A stretch of DNA of 64,000 nt, taken from contig QMRC01000008.1 in the NCBI GenBank assembly GCA_003649205.1, positions 20,245-84,244 of the forward strand, given 5' to 3'. Made by a program: the position numbers and the translations under genes. Of the stretch, positions 52,459 to 61,058 are shown piece after piece. The notes beneath the pieces were generated by a model. It had not been told where the DNA came from. It searched no databases and saw only the letters and a program-made list of their open reading frames with translations. The first letter of the stretch is position 1; the number at the start of each line of letters is the position of its first letter. The stretch comes from Thermoprotei archaeon. GTDB lineage: Archaea; Thermoproteota; Thermoprotei; Thermoproteales; B15-G16.

Positions 52459-53457
52459 ATGTCTCTGAGGAAGATTTTGCGTGGGTTTTTGAGTATTGTT
52501 AGGAGGCATCATGGTCGTTCTCATACTGCTGTCTACACTCCTAGACCGTACTATAGACGTGTTGAGGTTAGGAGGATTGAGGACATTGATGATCCTCTCA
52601 AGAAGGATCACTGGCTCATTGAGAGTGAGTACTTGAGGAATGTTGCTAGGGAACTCGCTGTCTATAGGGGGAATAAGCTAGATTTTGTAGCTACTATCAG
52701 GAATGTGTATGATTGGGTTCGTAGAGGTATTCTGTACGATAATGTTCATGCTGAAGCTAGTAGGAAGTGGAGGAAGAGATTCAATGTAACTTACCTAACT
52801 GCAGATGAGTGTGCTAGGTTGAGGAGAGGTATCTGTGGTGAGATGGCTCTAGTCATGCTCAAGATACTTCGTGAACTAGGTATACCTGCCGTACTTGTTA
52901 GACCTTCCGTAAGTCACCTAGCTGTACTAGTCAAGCACCCTGAGAAGGAAGAGTACTGGTTGCTAGATCCAGTTACTGGTCACTTCGGTAAGGTGCCTAA
53001 GTACGAGGCAGTTGCTAGGTACGAGTCACCTACAGGTAAGTACGCTGTAGGTATAGTGTCTCTCGATGAGTTTGCTGAGCAAACAATAAAGAAGAGGAGG
53101 AGACTAGCTGAAAAGCTTGGTCTAAGTCCTGAGGAGGCTATTGATCTAGAGTACGCAATTCAGTGCATGGAGGATCTACCCTACCAGACGGACTTCGGTA
53201 CAAAGGTACTCAACTACTTGAAGGAAGTCGGTTACTGTGCAAGGACTTTCAGAAGCTACGTAACGGAGGATGTGTACTTAGCGAGTAGCTTCTTCGAAGA
53301 AGTTGCTGAGAGGTGTGGTAAGGTACCTGTTGAGAGGATAGCTAAATTTGACATACCTGAGAAGTACCTAATGTGTGTTAGGAGAGCTTGGGAGGAGGTG
53401 TATCTACAACTGTACAATGAGTTTAAGGAAGAGTTGGAGAAGTTGCTTGGGAGGTAG
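52459..53457 (+). CDS. transglutaminase-like cysteine peptidase
   Basis: 332 residues. The transglutaminase-core triad is intact: RGICGEMALVML (Cys ~126), VSHLAVLV (His ~153) and YWLLDPVTG (Asp ~170). The preceding VYDWVRRGILYD is the usual entry to the domain. This family usually cleaves peptide or isopeptide bonds. The N-terminal 35 residues are basic, and ~190-332 is a helical extension without a recognised domain. A ligase-like pair follows in the same operon, which makes a peptide-bond forming/cleaving pair plausible. Confidence 0.85.
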   Translation: MSLRKILRGFLSIVRRHHGRSHTAVYTPRPYYRRVEVRRIEDIDDPLKKDHWLIESEYLRNVARELAVYRGNKLDFVATIRNVYDWVRRGILYDNVHAEASRKWRKRFNVTYLTADECARLRRGICGEMALVMLKILRELGIPAVLVRPSVSHLAVLVKHPEKEEYWLLDPVTGHFGKVPKYEAVARYESPTGKYAVGIVSLDEFAEQTIKKRRRLAEKLGLSPEEAIDLEYAIQCMEDLPYQTDFGTKVLNYLKEVGYCARTFRSYVTEDVYLASSFFEEVAERCGKVPVERIAKFDIPEKYLMCVRRAWEEVYLQLYNEFKEELEKLLGR

Positions 53458-53462
53458 TTCCT

Positions 53463-53780
53463 ATGGTTGCTAGGTTGAGGTACGTGTTAGTACCTAGGAT
53501 GAGGACAGCTATAAGGAATGTCTTAGTAACGAGAGACTACGTGTATGTCGATGTTGAGCTACCTAGACCATACCTACTAACTCCAAAGACCTTGAGGAGG
53601 CTTGAGGAGAAGTTCTACCTCTACGGTGCTGTGATTAGGCATGGTAACGAGGTTAGGTCGTTTAGAGTAGCAATCCCGAAGCAAGTACTTGAGGCACATA
53701 GGGTAGATCTAGATATGGCTAAGTACTACGCATGTAAGCTAGTTGAGGAGGTACTGGTAGAGGTGATATCTAGTGAGTGA
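53463..53780 (+). CDS. hypothetical protein between peptidase and amidoligase-like genes
   Basis: 105 residues. A basic N-terminus (RLRYVLVPRMRTAIRNVLV), then strands (YVYVDVELP) and two helices. No recognised family. It could be a substrate or adaptor of the flanking peptidase and ligase. ATG follows GGAGGTAG, and the end overlaps the next gene by eight bases. Confidence 0.6.
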   Translation: MVARLRYVLVPRMRTAIRNVLVTRDYVYVDVELPRPYLLTPKTLRRLEEKFYLYGAVIRHGNEVRSFRVAIPKQVLEAHRVDLDMAKYYACKLVEEVLVEVISSE

Positions 53781-54408
53781 GCTACCAATGATAGGGATAG
53801 AGATCGAGTACATACTAAAGAGGAAGGAGGGATCTATAGTAAGTAGTTGGCTTGAAATTGATGATATTGCTTCTCATTTAGAGAAGGCATTTGAAGACTA
53901 TGACCTTGTGTGCTTTTCGAGTGAATTAGCTTACGGATCTCTACCTCCAAGACTTGAGGTAAAGGCATGTAGACCTATTAGGCTTGATGAAGTTGATAAA
54001 TTCATTGCGGAGCTGAGAGAGGTCTTGAACTACATGAGGGAGAAGCTAGGTGTTGAACCTGTGATAAAGCCGAATGAGTGGAGTGGCTCAATTCACATAA
54101 CTATTGATAGAGGTGAGAACGTAGATGAGGAGCTGTACTCCGAACTAGTTAAGTCCTTAGAAGCTGTGTTAATTGCTGTGACAGGTAATCCAAAGGATTG
54201 GGCTTACGGTAGTAAGAGACCTCTAGTTTTCGATACGCTTGAACCCCTAAAAGCAACTACTGTTGGTGAGTTCGCTTCATCAACTGTAATTCAGGACTTG
54301 GGTAGTGCTAAAAAGTTAAACATGATTGCTAAGGTTAGGGAGGAAATTGAAAGACATGGTAAAGATTTTACTTCCCTAGTTAGGTATATTGCTAAGAGAT
54401 GGGAGTAA
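53773..54408 (+). CDS. amidoligase-like protein, N-terminal part of the fold
   Basis: 211 residues. MIGIEIEYIL (~6-15) is the G-x-E-x-E strand that binds metal-ATP in the amidoligase (COOH-NH2 ligase, glutamine-synthetase fold) family. GSLPPRLEVKACRPIR (~55-70) and EWSGSIHITIDRG (~95-108) correspond to its next two conserved strands, the GS-x-H-I-x-I in place of the usual G-x-H-V-H. The C-terminal strand that normally carries an E-x-R motif is missing, but such a motif occurs in the next gene. The enzyme may be split over two chains. Assigned by motif only. Confidence 0.55.
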   Translation: MSELPMIGIEIEYILKRKEGSIVSSWLEIDDIASHLEKAFEDYDLVCFSSELAYGSLPPRLEVKACRPIRLDEVDKFIAELREVLNYMREKLGVEPVIKPNEWSGSIHITIDRGENVDEELYSELVKSLEAVLIAVTGNPKDWAYGSKRPLVFDTLEPLKATTVGEFASSTVIQDLGSAKKLNMIAKVREEIERHGKDFTSLVRYIAKRWE

Positions 54409-55133
54409 TGGAGATAGATATTGAGAGGCTAGCTAGTAAGTTTACATCGCTGTACTTTGCATACTTCCCAAGTATTGAATATAATGTTCGTGGTGACTAT
54501 AGATTTCGTTACGACGATCTTGAGCAAACTTGGTACCCTGAAGAATATGTTTCAGTAACTGACTTAGTTAAGAAGACTGATAGGAAGTATGTAAGTAAGC
54601 TATATGGTTTGCTTGCATGTTCCATACTGTCTGGAACATATAGGACTAAAGAGAAGAGGAGAGAGTTCCTAGATGTTTGTTTCTCAAGAGCAAAGGAACT
54701 TGGAGAGTTAATAATTGAAGGACTTCACAAGCCATCCTCTATTGAATGTGCTGGTACTGTAGCTGTTGAGTACCGTGTCTTCGATAATGTCCCTGACCCA
54801 TCTATGATTAAGGACTTAGTGAAGCTAGTCTACAATCTCCACATGAAGTTATGCTCGTTCATTGCTGAAAAAGGTAACGAGATTGAGCTTAAGGAGGAAC
54901 TACTTGATGCAATAGATGAGATGTACGGTAGAGCATGTGTTGAGGGTTATAGAGCTAAACCAAGTGAGAAGTTCATTGAATTACTTGAGAGGATCCTAGG
55001 TATAGAGCTTAGGAGAGACTACGAGAACATGGAAGAACTAGCTAAGGACATAGTTGACAAACTGAGAATAGACATAAACAAAGAACTACTTGAACTAAAT
55101 AAACAGAGACAAAAGATACTTGAACTAACCTAA
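54408..55133 (+). CDS. protein with an amidoligase-like C-terminal motif
   Basis: 241 residues from the ATG at 54408, which overlaps the previous stop (TAATG). Helical, with KLYGLLACSILSGTYRTK in the first part. ECAGTVAVEYRVFDNVPDPS (~118-137) matches the T-x-E-x-R-x-F-x strand of amidoligases that should complete the active site left unfinished by the preceding gene. The last ~80 residues are charged helices. The split-enzyme reading is inference, and the protein could instead be an independent helical partner. Confidence 0.5.
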   Translation: MEIDIERLASKFTSLYFAYFPSIEYNVRGDYRFRYDDLEQTWYPEEYVSVTDLVKKTDRKYVSKLYGLLACSILSGTYRTKEKRREFLDVCFSRAKELGELIIEGLHKPSSIECAGTVAVEYRVFDNVPDPSMIKDLVKLVYNLHMKLCSFIAEKGNEIELKEELLDAIDEMYGRACVEGYRAKPSEKFIELLERILGIELRRDYENMEELAKDIVDKLRIDINKELLELNKQRQKILELT

Positions 55134-55413
55134 CCGATTTATTTCCTACTTGATTCTACTGTCTTGAGGGTTGCACTATAAGATGTATTCTTAAGTTTAA
55201 GTTCTTCGGGAAGAGATCTAGTTAATTTATTGTTAATAATGTTTTATTTCTAGTTGCTTCTCCTCATTCTACTGCGAGAGGTTTTATGGGAGAACTTTTA
55301 TATTTCGCAACTTCATTAATATTATTGGGATTGTGTAGAACAACTGCTCTTCTAAATAATTCTACTTCTGCTAGTAATTGAACCTACTTCATAGATCTAC
55401 TCCTACTTGTGCA
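55134..55413. other. A+T-rich noncoding stretch
   Basis: 280 bases after the amidoligase-like pair. T-rich runs at ~55213 (GTTAATTTATTGTTAATAA) and ~55297 could serve as terminators. I see no credible frame. Strong hairpins follow it. Confidence 0.4.
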
Positions 55414-55438
55414 CCCCCAGACCCACAGGGTCTGGGGG
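55414..55438 (+). terminator. very strong G+C-rich hairpin 1
   Basis: CCCCCAGACCC (55414-55424) pairs perfectly with GGGTCTGGGGG (55428-55438) around the loop ACA: an 11-bp stem in an otherwise A+T-rich region. No T-run follows, so it may be a transcript end-stabiliser or processing site rather than an intrinsic terminator. Confidence 0.55.
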
Positions 55439-55471
55439 GAAGAACCTGACCCAAATGGGGATGATGGGAAA

Positions 55472-55507
55472 CCCCCTCCCCTTCTTTCAAGGTTAAGGGG
55501 GAGGGGG
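55472..55507 (+). terminator. very strong G+C-rich hairpin 2
   Basis: CCCCCTCCCCTT (55472-55483) pairs with AAGGGGGAGGGGG (55495-55507), with one bulged G and an 11-base loop. The run of G's on the plus strand could also form a quadruplex. It is followed ~20 bases later by a long pyrimidine tract. Confidence 0.5.
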
Positions 55508-55550
55508 TATAGGTCGGGAAATCTCCTTTCCTCTCTTTCTTTTTCTCTAC

Positions 55551-55611
55551 TGCCCCTGAGGGGATGCTCGGGAGATGATGAATAGATCCTGAGCACCGAT
55601 GAGTTGGGGCA
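55551..55611 (+). ncRNA. candidate structured leader of the helicase gene
   Basis: TGCCCC (55551-55556) pairs with GGGGCA (55606-55611) and encloses TGCTCGGG...CCTGAGCA (55565-55572 with 55588-55595). The inner loop contains ATGATGA (55575-55581) and CTGA (55589-55592). It ends 12 bases before the helicase ATG. It may be a regulatory leader. The box C/D resemblance is only partial. Confidence 0.35.
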
Positions 55612-55622
55612 AATCTCTACTT

Positions 55623-57581
55623 ATGACTTCTTCTTATTCTAATCCCAATTCTTCAAGAGACTTCGTAACACTAAATATTAACGATGTCCTAAGAAGCAAC
55701 ATAGTGATTAGTGCACCAACAGGAAGTGGGAAAACAACAGCAGTTATTTCATTAATTCCACAGCTTACGAGATACTTTAACAAAGTAATTGTTCTAGTAC
55801 CTACAAGAGCACTGGCAAATGAGGTGTTTGAGAGAATAAGAAGAATCTTCAATGATGTTTCTATTGATACCAGTGATGCAAGGTTAGAAAAGAACTACAA
55901 CTTCTTCAAGTGTTGGTCAAGCAAGGTAATTGTTACAACATATGAGAGATTTGACAGCATTCAAATGAGTTTACCATTACCAGACAAGAAGCTGATTATT
56001 ATTGATGAAGTTCATAGTTACAAGGATCCAGAGCGGGCGATACCAATAATAAGCACATTGATTTCAGCGAAAGAGAAGAATGATAGAGTAATTTGCTTAA
56101 GTGCTACGATTCCACAGCTAGAGAACCTCGTTCAGTGGCTTAACGCTAGGTTGATTAGGAAAGACGATAGAGTTACTGAGCTTAAAGTAGAGACAATTTC
56201 AATTGGAACAAGACCAAGAGGAAGAGGAGCTAGCTTCAGATACTTCAGTGCTGTTCTTGAGAAAGTCAAAGAGATCATTAAGAGAATTCTAAGAGAAGAT
56301 AAAAATCCACAAATTATCATCTTTAGGGCTAATAAGAAGCAGTTGTATCAGATGAAGGAAGTGCTTGAGAGGGAGTTTCCACAGTTGAGAATTGCTGTTC
56401 ACCATGCTTCATTGCCTCCAGCAGAGAGGAAGAGAGTTGAAGCTGAGTTCAGAGCTAGAAGAATTAACATTATTCTAGCAACACATACACTGGCTTATGG
56501 AGTGAATCTACCAGCAAAGTACGTAATCATTGCAGGGCTCAGCAACTACCTACCTGATAGGGTTGTTGAACTCAGCGATGTTGATGTTGTTCAGATGATT
56601 GGTAGAGCTGGTAGACCAGAGTTCGATGTTGTTGGCTATGCCTACATTATTTACGCTGAGGAAGAGCGACCAATAGTTGATAGAGCATTGAATAAGGAGT
56701 ACACTGTTAATGACATTACTTCAGAGCTACCAGCATTTGTACTGAGGCTCATCTACACAGGAAGAATCAGAAACCTAGATGATCTAGCTAAGTGGAGTGA
56801 GGCATTACCAAGCTTCTTCAATGTAACAGCATACACCTTTGAGAGAGCTTACAGAGAACTTGAGGAGTTAGGTCTCGTTAAGGAGTTTAAGTGTACAGAG
56901 CTTGGTGAAGTGCTTGCAAAGAACTACGTTACGACAAAGATGATGGTTGCTGTCACAATGATGTTCAAGCTTCTACCGACAACAGTTAGAGAAGATCCAG
57001 TACAGACAGTACTCACAACATACCACTTAATGAGGCTCGTTGGTACGAGGACAACACTTGTAGCTAATGGAGATAAGTTCACTACAGAAGTTCTCGAAGC
57101 AATGCACTGGTGTAGCAGAAACCTAAGAACACTATACATTGACGTAGCTTATACACCGTTTGAGAGGTACGTCAAAGCTAACGTAGATTACTACGGTATG
57201 GAGATTAATCCAGATGATGTAAGTGATGTAGTTGCTTGTCTGCTGTATCCAAGCAAATTCAATGTAGATAATGTCGCTGAGTGCCTCAGGAAGATAGCAC
57301 AGATATGGGAAGAGATTGCAGTTGTCGTCATTAAGGACAAGGAGCTAGCTAAGAAGTACAGAGCACTTAAGCATGTCTTCAGAGTTGTTAGGAAGTACAG
57401 AGTTGACAAGATGTTTGAAGTACTTATCATTAAGTTAGATGACTTCACTAAAGTCCTAGAAACTACGAGGAATGAGGACATTGCACTAGCACAAGTGTAC
57501 GGAGTAAAGTTAGGGCTACAGCAAGCAAGACATGTAAATGGCTTCAGGAGAAACAACAGAGGTATGAGGTACCTGAGGTGA
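55623..57581 (+). CDS. Ski2/Hel308-like SF2 helicase
   Basis: 652 residues from the ATG at 55623, chosen because CTCTACTTATG fits the leader seen before later genes; the ATG at 55599 lies inside the hairpin leader. Motifs: ISAPTGSGKTT (Walker A, 31-38), IIIDEVHSYKD (DEVH, ~128), CLSATIPQL (motif III), ILATHTLAYGVNLPA (motif V) and QMIGRAGRPEFD (motif VI). The order and the QMIGRAGR motif are typical of Ski2-like/Hel308 helicases. The C-terminal ~250 residues are helical with a winged-helix-like part. It is likely a 3'-5' helicase in fork restart or RNA turnover. Confidence 0.93.
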   Translation: MTSSYSNPNSSRDFVTLNINDVLRSNIVISAPTGSGKTTAVISLIPQLTRYFNKVIVLVPTRALANEVFERIRRIFNDVSIDTSDARLEKNYNFFKCWSSKVIVTTYERFDSIQMSLPLPDKKLIIIDEVHSYKDPERAIPIISTLISAKEKNDRVICLSATIPQLENLVQWLNARLIRKDDRVTELKVETISIGTRPRGRGASFRYFSAVLEKVKEIIKRILREDKNPQIIIFRANKKQLYQMKEVLEREFPQLRIAVHHASLPPAERKRVEAEFRARRINIILATHTLAYGVNLPAKYVIIAGLSNYLPDRVVELSDVDVVQMIGRAGRPEFDVVGYAYIIYAEEERPIVDRALNKEYTVNDITSELPAFVLRLIYTGRIRNLDDLAKWSEALPSFFNVTAYTFERAYRELEELGLVKEFKCTELGEVLAKNYVTTKMMVAVTMMFKLLPTTVREDPVQTVLTTYHLMRLVGTRTTLVANGDKFTTEVLEAMHWCSRNLRTLYIDVAYTPFERYVKANVDYYGMEINPDDVSDVVACLLYPSKFNVDNVAECLRKIAQIWEEIAVVVIKDKELAKKYRALKHVFRVVRKYRVDKMFEVLIIKLDDFTKVLETTRNEDIALAQVYGVKLGLQQARHVNGFRRNNRGMRYLR

Positions 57582-57585
57582 CCAA

Positions 57586-58044
57586 ATGCCTAGAGGGAGA
57601 AGAAAAGTTACTCTTGAAGACATTATTGCTTCAGCAGACTTCAAGACTATTAATGATTTATGCGACAACGTTCTAAAATTAACTGATGAACTTTGTAATG
57701 AGCACTTTGTTGATCTGCTACCGTATATGTGGATTAATCATGCTAAAAAACTTGCAGTAGAGATCAAGGAAAAGAAAATTGTTCCTCTTGAAAGACTTAT
57801 CATTACTAGTGAAGAGCTGTTTTACCTTGCTTGGTTAAGTAAGGAGGGAAAGTTAGGAGTTGTTGAGGAGCTTAGTGATAAAAAGAAAGTACATGAAAAG
57901 CTGTGGAATTTGTACCACGTATTCTTAATCCTCGTGGAGGCACTGCTTGAGAAGTACATTGAGGTAGCGATCAAGATTGGTGATCTCTGTTCAATGGATG
58001 AGGGAGAGAGATTAATCAGATTGCTTAAGGGTCTTAAGACCTAA
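57586..58044 (+). CDS. hypothetical helical protein
   Basis: 152 residues. Basic start (PRGRRKVTLEDIIASADFKT), then helices. No recognised family. The ATG follows GAGGTGACCAA four bases after the helicase stop, so they are co-translated and it may be a helicase cofactor. Confidence 0.65.
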   Translation: MPRGRRKVTLEDIIASADFKTINDLCDNVLKLTDELCNEHFVDLLPYMWINHAKKLAVEIKEKKIVPLERLIITSEELFYLAWLSKEGKLGVVEELSDKKKVHEKLWNLYHVFLILVEALLEKYIEVAIKIGDLCSMDEGERLIRLLKGLKT

Positions 58045-58068
58045 ATCTACCTTCTCTTCCTTTCTACT
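58042..58068 (+). promoter_or_regulatory. polypyrimidine CTACTATG leader (one of seven)
   Basis: A T/C-rich tract ending TTCTACT directly before the ATG at 58069. The same CTACTATG follows a pyrimidine tract at 58450, 58720, 59712, 61059, 62319 and 63609. Weak TATA-like sequence lies near the preceding stop. Confidence 0.5.
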
Positions 58069-58425
58069 ATGTCTTGGTATAGGTATTGCTTTACTGTAAG
58101 AGACAATCAGTGCTTCAAAGGAACTCAAGGAGATGTAGTGATTACAGGACTTGGAAAGAAATTAGTGCTTAAGTGTGATTTCAGTAAATTCAAGGAATTA
58201 ATTGCTAATGTAGGGAGTTTCAAGGTCTTTCTAAGGGAGAATGACTTCTACGAGAATGACAGGGTTATCATTGCTTTTAGTTGTGTAATTAGTTTTGTTA
58301 GAGAGCAAGTGATTGAGGAGAACAATACAAGGATTCACAGCACAAGACTTGTCAGAGCTGAGCTAATGGATAGAAGGCTCAAAGTTGATGAAGTCGAGGT
58401 ATTCAGAGAAGTTCTGAGAAGATAA
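58069..58425 (+). CDS. small beta-rich hypothetical protein with polypyrimidine leader
   Basis: 118 residues, beta-rich (RYCFTVRDNQCFKGTQGDVV, FKVFLRENDFYE). No recognised family. The start is the first of a run of genes with a pyrimidine tract and CTACTATG immediately before the start. Confidence 0.6.
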   Translation: MSWYRYCFTVRDNQCFKGTQGDVVITGLGKKLVLKCDFSKFKELIANVGSFKVFLRENDFYENDRVIIAFSCVISFVREQVIEENNTRIHSTRLVRAELMDRRLKVDEVEVFREVLRR

Positions 58426-58449
58426 TGAAACTCAAACCTTTCTTCTACT

Positions 58450-58692
58450 ATGTCCTCGGTAAATATTCTCGGGGAGAAAATTACCAGAACAATAATTGAA
58501 AAAGAGATTCTCATTGAGTGCTATGGACGTTCTGAAGCTGAAGAGTTTGCAAGGAAGCTAAAAGTAGCAAGAGTTTACAGCATGAATGTTCCAGTGCCTA
58601 AGAGAATTCAGAAGATGAGTATTGAACAGAGGAAGAAGCTCGGAATAAGGTTAAGATATAAGGTAATAGTGAGAGAGATTGTAGCAAGTTAA
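58450..58692 (+). CDS. small basic hypothetical protein
   Basis: 80 residues, basic (RKLKVARVYSMNVPVPKRIQ). The strand-helix-strand pattern and charge suggest nucleic-acid binding. Leader CTTTCTTCTACTATG. No recognised family. Confidence 0.55.
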   Translation: MSSVNILGEKITRTIIEKEILIECYGRSEAEEFARKLKVARVYSMNVPVPKRIQKMSIEQRKKLGIRLRYKVIVREIVAS

Positions 58693-58719
58693 ATTTTCCT
58701 TCTTCTTTTCTCTCCTACT

Positions 58720-59673
58720 ATGTCGTCTGGATTTGATTTTAGGGTTTGGACTTCCAGAGTACAGAGAATAACCGCTGACGGAGACTTTGACGGAGTAACT
58801 GCAACATTGATTCTATTGGCTGAGGTACCAGAGCTTAGAGAAAGAGAGGTTGAGTTCCCAGCACCGTTTGACACAAAGAAGCGTGACAATGCTTTAGTAA
58901 TTGAGAGACCAGAGAGAGCTGGTGTTGAAGCAGTAGCTGTTGATCACCACGATCCAAGTGCAAAAGGTTACGTAACCATCAATGGTCAGAGGATTTGGGA
59001 GACTGTAGAACCAATGAAATCAGTAGCTAGAGTTGTTGCGAGGCTTCTAGGCGTCGAGGAGAAGTACGCTGATGTCCTAGAGATCGTTGATGTTGTTGAC
59101 AGTGAGCCGAAGAAGGTTGAGAAGGAGTTGTTCTACATTGGTTACAGAGCAGTAATCACAGACCAGACATGGAGGAAGAAAGTTGTTGAGATTGTTAAGG
59201 CTACGGGAGACTTCAGGGAGGCTTGGAACTGGATGATAAGTACCTTCACTGCTATTGGTAAGGTTGTTGCAGAGAGACTAGAGGCTAAGGTAAGTGAGTT
59301 AGTACAGAGAGCAGTAATTGATGGTGATGTTGCTGTGATACCAGTGTTTGTCGGTAAGGACGTAGTAACTGTCGAAGGTATTAGGGTTGATCTAGAGCAG
59401 ATGGCTTCGAAGCCCGCTATGATGAGGTTAGAGCACGACAAGGATCCAGTAATTGCGATGAACATCGATGTTAGGAAGAACATTGTTGGTCTCAGCATTG
59501 CTTCCCCAAGGAAGAACATTGCCGATAAGATTGCAAAGAAGTTAGTTGAGCTAGGGCTTGCTGAGAGTGGAGGCGGTAGACCACAGATTGCTGGTGCACA
59601 GAAGGTCAAGGTAACAGAACCAACAGAGCTAATCAAGGTACTCAAGGAGAGAATTCTTCCACAGCTCCAGTAA
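58720..59673 (+). CDS. DHH-family phosphoesterase
   Basis: 317 residues. ITADGDFDGVTATLIL (~17-32) contains the D-x-D of motif I. VAVDHHDPS (~72-80) is the DHH motif, and DVVDSEPKK a further metal Asp. The C-terminal GGGRPQIAGAQ is the substrate-binding GGGR/G of DHHA1. The full domain set of RecJ/NrnA/GdpP-type phosphodiesterases is present. It would degrade short oligonucleotides, cyclic dinucleotides or single-stranded DNA. It lies between small basic proteins and the RNA ligase in a cluster that may handle RNA ends. Confidence 0.9.
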   Translation: MSSGFDFRVWTSRVQRITADGDFDGVTATLILLAEVPELREREVEFPAPFDTKKRDNALVIERPERAGVEAVAVDHHDPSAKGYVTINGQRIWETVEPMKSVARVVARLLGVEEKYADVLEIVDVVDSEPKKVEKELFYIGYRAVITDQTWRKKVVEIVKATGDFREAWNWMISTFTAIGKVVAERLEAKVSELVQRAVIDGDVAVIPVFVGKDVVTVEGIRVDLEQMASKPAMMRLEHDKDPVIAMNIDVRKNIVGLSIASPRKNIADKIAKKLVELGLAESGGGRPQIAGAQKVKVTEPTELIKVLKERILPQLQ

Positions 59674-59711
59674 TCTAATTTCTTCTCCCACTTTCATTTT
59701 TTCCCTCTACT

Positions 59712-60611
59712 ATGGAACTGATTAAGTTTCCTTCTCTTTTAGATGTGGATGCCTTCAACAGCAACATCATGGGGATGATAAGGAGTGTCAGAAAGCGATA
59801 CAAGATTGATCTGAGGCTGAAGTTATACGTTGAACCAAAGTACGATGGTAGCAATGTCAGGATCTGGCAAGGTAAAGCACACACAAGAAGTGGATTGCCG
59901 ATAACAGAGGAAGATGTAAGGACTAGGTACTTTGCTCTAGGACTCAAGAAGTCCATGACACTGAGCGAGTGGAGAGCTATCAAGGAGCTGTCTAGAAGAT
60001 ACATTGTTGTCATTGAGCTTGGAGGATGGGCTAACAGCCCTGCAGGATATCCAAAGCCTTGGACTGGAGAATGGGACTACGTAGTCATTGCAATCATTGA
60101 CCCGACAAAGAAGAGGTTCCTACCATCGCCAGAGGTTAGAGAGCTAGCATTACAGCACGGTCTCAAGGTAGTTGACTACAGGACATATGATGCAGAGTAC
60201 GTGGTAAAGAACTGGAAGGAGATACTGACTACACAGTACAAGGACTTCGAGGGCTTCGTAGCTAAGCTGTTTCTAACCGAGGAGGAGTACAGGTATGTTG
60301 CTCATGTCAAGACATGTAGAACCCTCCACGAGTACAGAATCGTGTTTGGGAAGTACAAGCATGAATATCTAGAGATTAAACCAGATGAGCTACCGCCATC
60401 AGAGATCCTCGGAGCAATCAACAAGGCACACATGGAGTACGGTGATATTATCATAAGGAACTTCGAGAGAGCCCTAGAGATAGTCACTACCTACGTAATG
60501 AGAGAAGCAATCAAGCACAACAAGAAGGCACCTGACATGAACACGATAACGAACTACCTAAAGAAGTACATTGTACAGCACGGTGGAAGACTACCATGGT
60601 GGAAGAGGTAA
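59712..60611 (+). CDS. RNA ligase-family nucleotidyltransferase
   Basis: 299 residues. VEPKYDGSNVRIW (Lys43) is the adenylated motif I (K-x-D-G). YIVVIELGGWA is motif III, KDFEGFVAKLF motif IV and HVKTCR motif V. The size, motif spacing and lack of the OB-fold that follows in DNA ligases point to the archaeal RNA-ligase (Rnl3/DRB0094-like) group. It would seal nicks or join RNA ends with ATP. The protein has a long C-terminal helical part. Next to a DHH phosphoesterase and a helicase, RNA repair or splicing is a reasonable role. Confidence 0.88.
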   Translation: MELIKFPSLLDVDAFNSNIMGMIRSVRKRYKIDLRLKLYVEPKYDGSNVRIWQGKAHTRSGLPITEEDVRTRYFALGLKKSMTLSEWRAIKELSRRYIVVIELGGWANSPAGYPKPWTGEWDYVVIAIIDPTKKRFLPSPEVRELALQHGLKVVDYRTYDAEYVVKNWKEILTTQYKDFEGFVAKLFLTEEEYRYVAHVKTCRTLHEYRIVFGKYKHEYLEIKPDELPPSEILGAINKAHMEYGDIIIRNFERALEIVTTYVMREAIKHNKKAPDMNTITNYLKKYIVQHGGRLPWWKR

Positions 60612-60625
60612 CCGAGGTGCAACTG

Positions 60626-60916
60626 ATGTACTTCGTACCTATTTCTGAGTTAAGGAAAGTTGAAGGAATCATTGACGTAGAGAAACTACGTGAGAGAGCT
60701 GTATTAGTGTTCAAGGACTGGGCTAAGTGTCATGAGTGTGATGAGTATGACAGACTCGAAGTGTTTGCAGTGTATGAAAACACTGATGAAGGCGAGACAA
60801 AGCTGTGTATCTACATTGTATGGTACCACACTTCTTCAGTATACGTAGTAGAGTATCCACTGAACACAGACCCTCTCGAAGCAGTGAAAGACGTACTAGA
60901 TAAGTTTTATGATTAA
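60626..60916 (+). CDS. hypothetical protein
   Basis: 96 residues from the ATG at 60626 (GAGGTG six bases upstream; an ATG at 60596 lies inside the ligase gene). Alpha/beta, with AKCHECDEYDRLEVFAVYEN, where C-x2-C might bind zinc. No recognised family. It follows the ligase gene by 14 bases. Confidence 0.6.
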   Translation: MYFVPISELRKVEGIIDVEKLRERAVLVFKDWAKCHECDEYDRLEVFAVYENTDEGETKLCIYIVWYHTSSVYVVEYPLNTDPLEAVKDVLDKFYD

Positions 60917-61058
60917 CCCTATCTTCCCCAGCTCTCGAAAGAATTAGTAAGGAATACTGTGAAGAATAAGGAGCTTAATGAGGGGTTACCTCACGAAAAT
61001 CATGAGGTTGTGGAAGATCCTAACCTGAACTTAGTATTCTTCTTTCTCATCTACTACT

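Noticed and set aside
55551..55611. Box C/D small RNA (TGATGA ... CTGA)
   Set aside because: The boxes do not sit at the ends of a closing stem and no guide-like arrangement is visible. Kept only as a structured leader.
60979..61029. 16-codon frame between the ligase-cluster genes
   Set aside because: Too short, no recognisable start signals. Not annotated.
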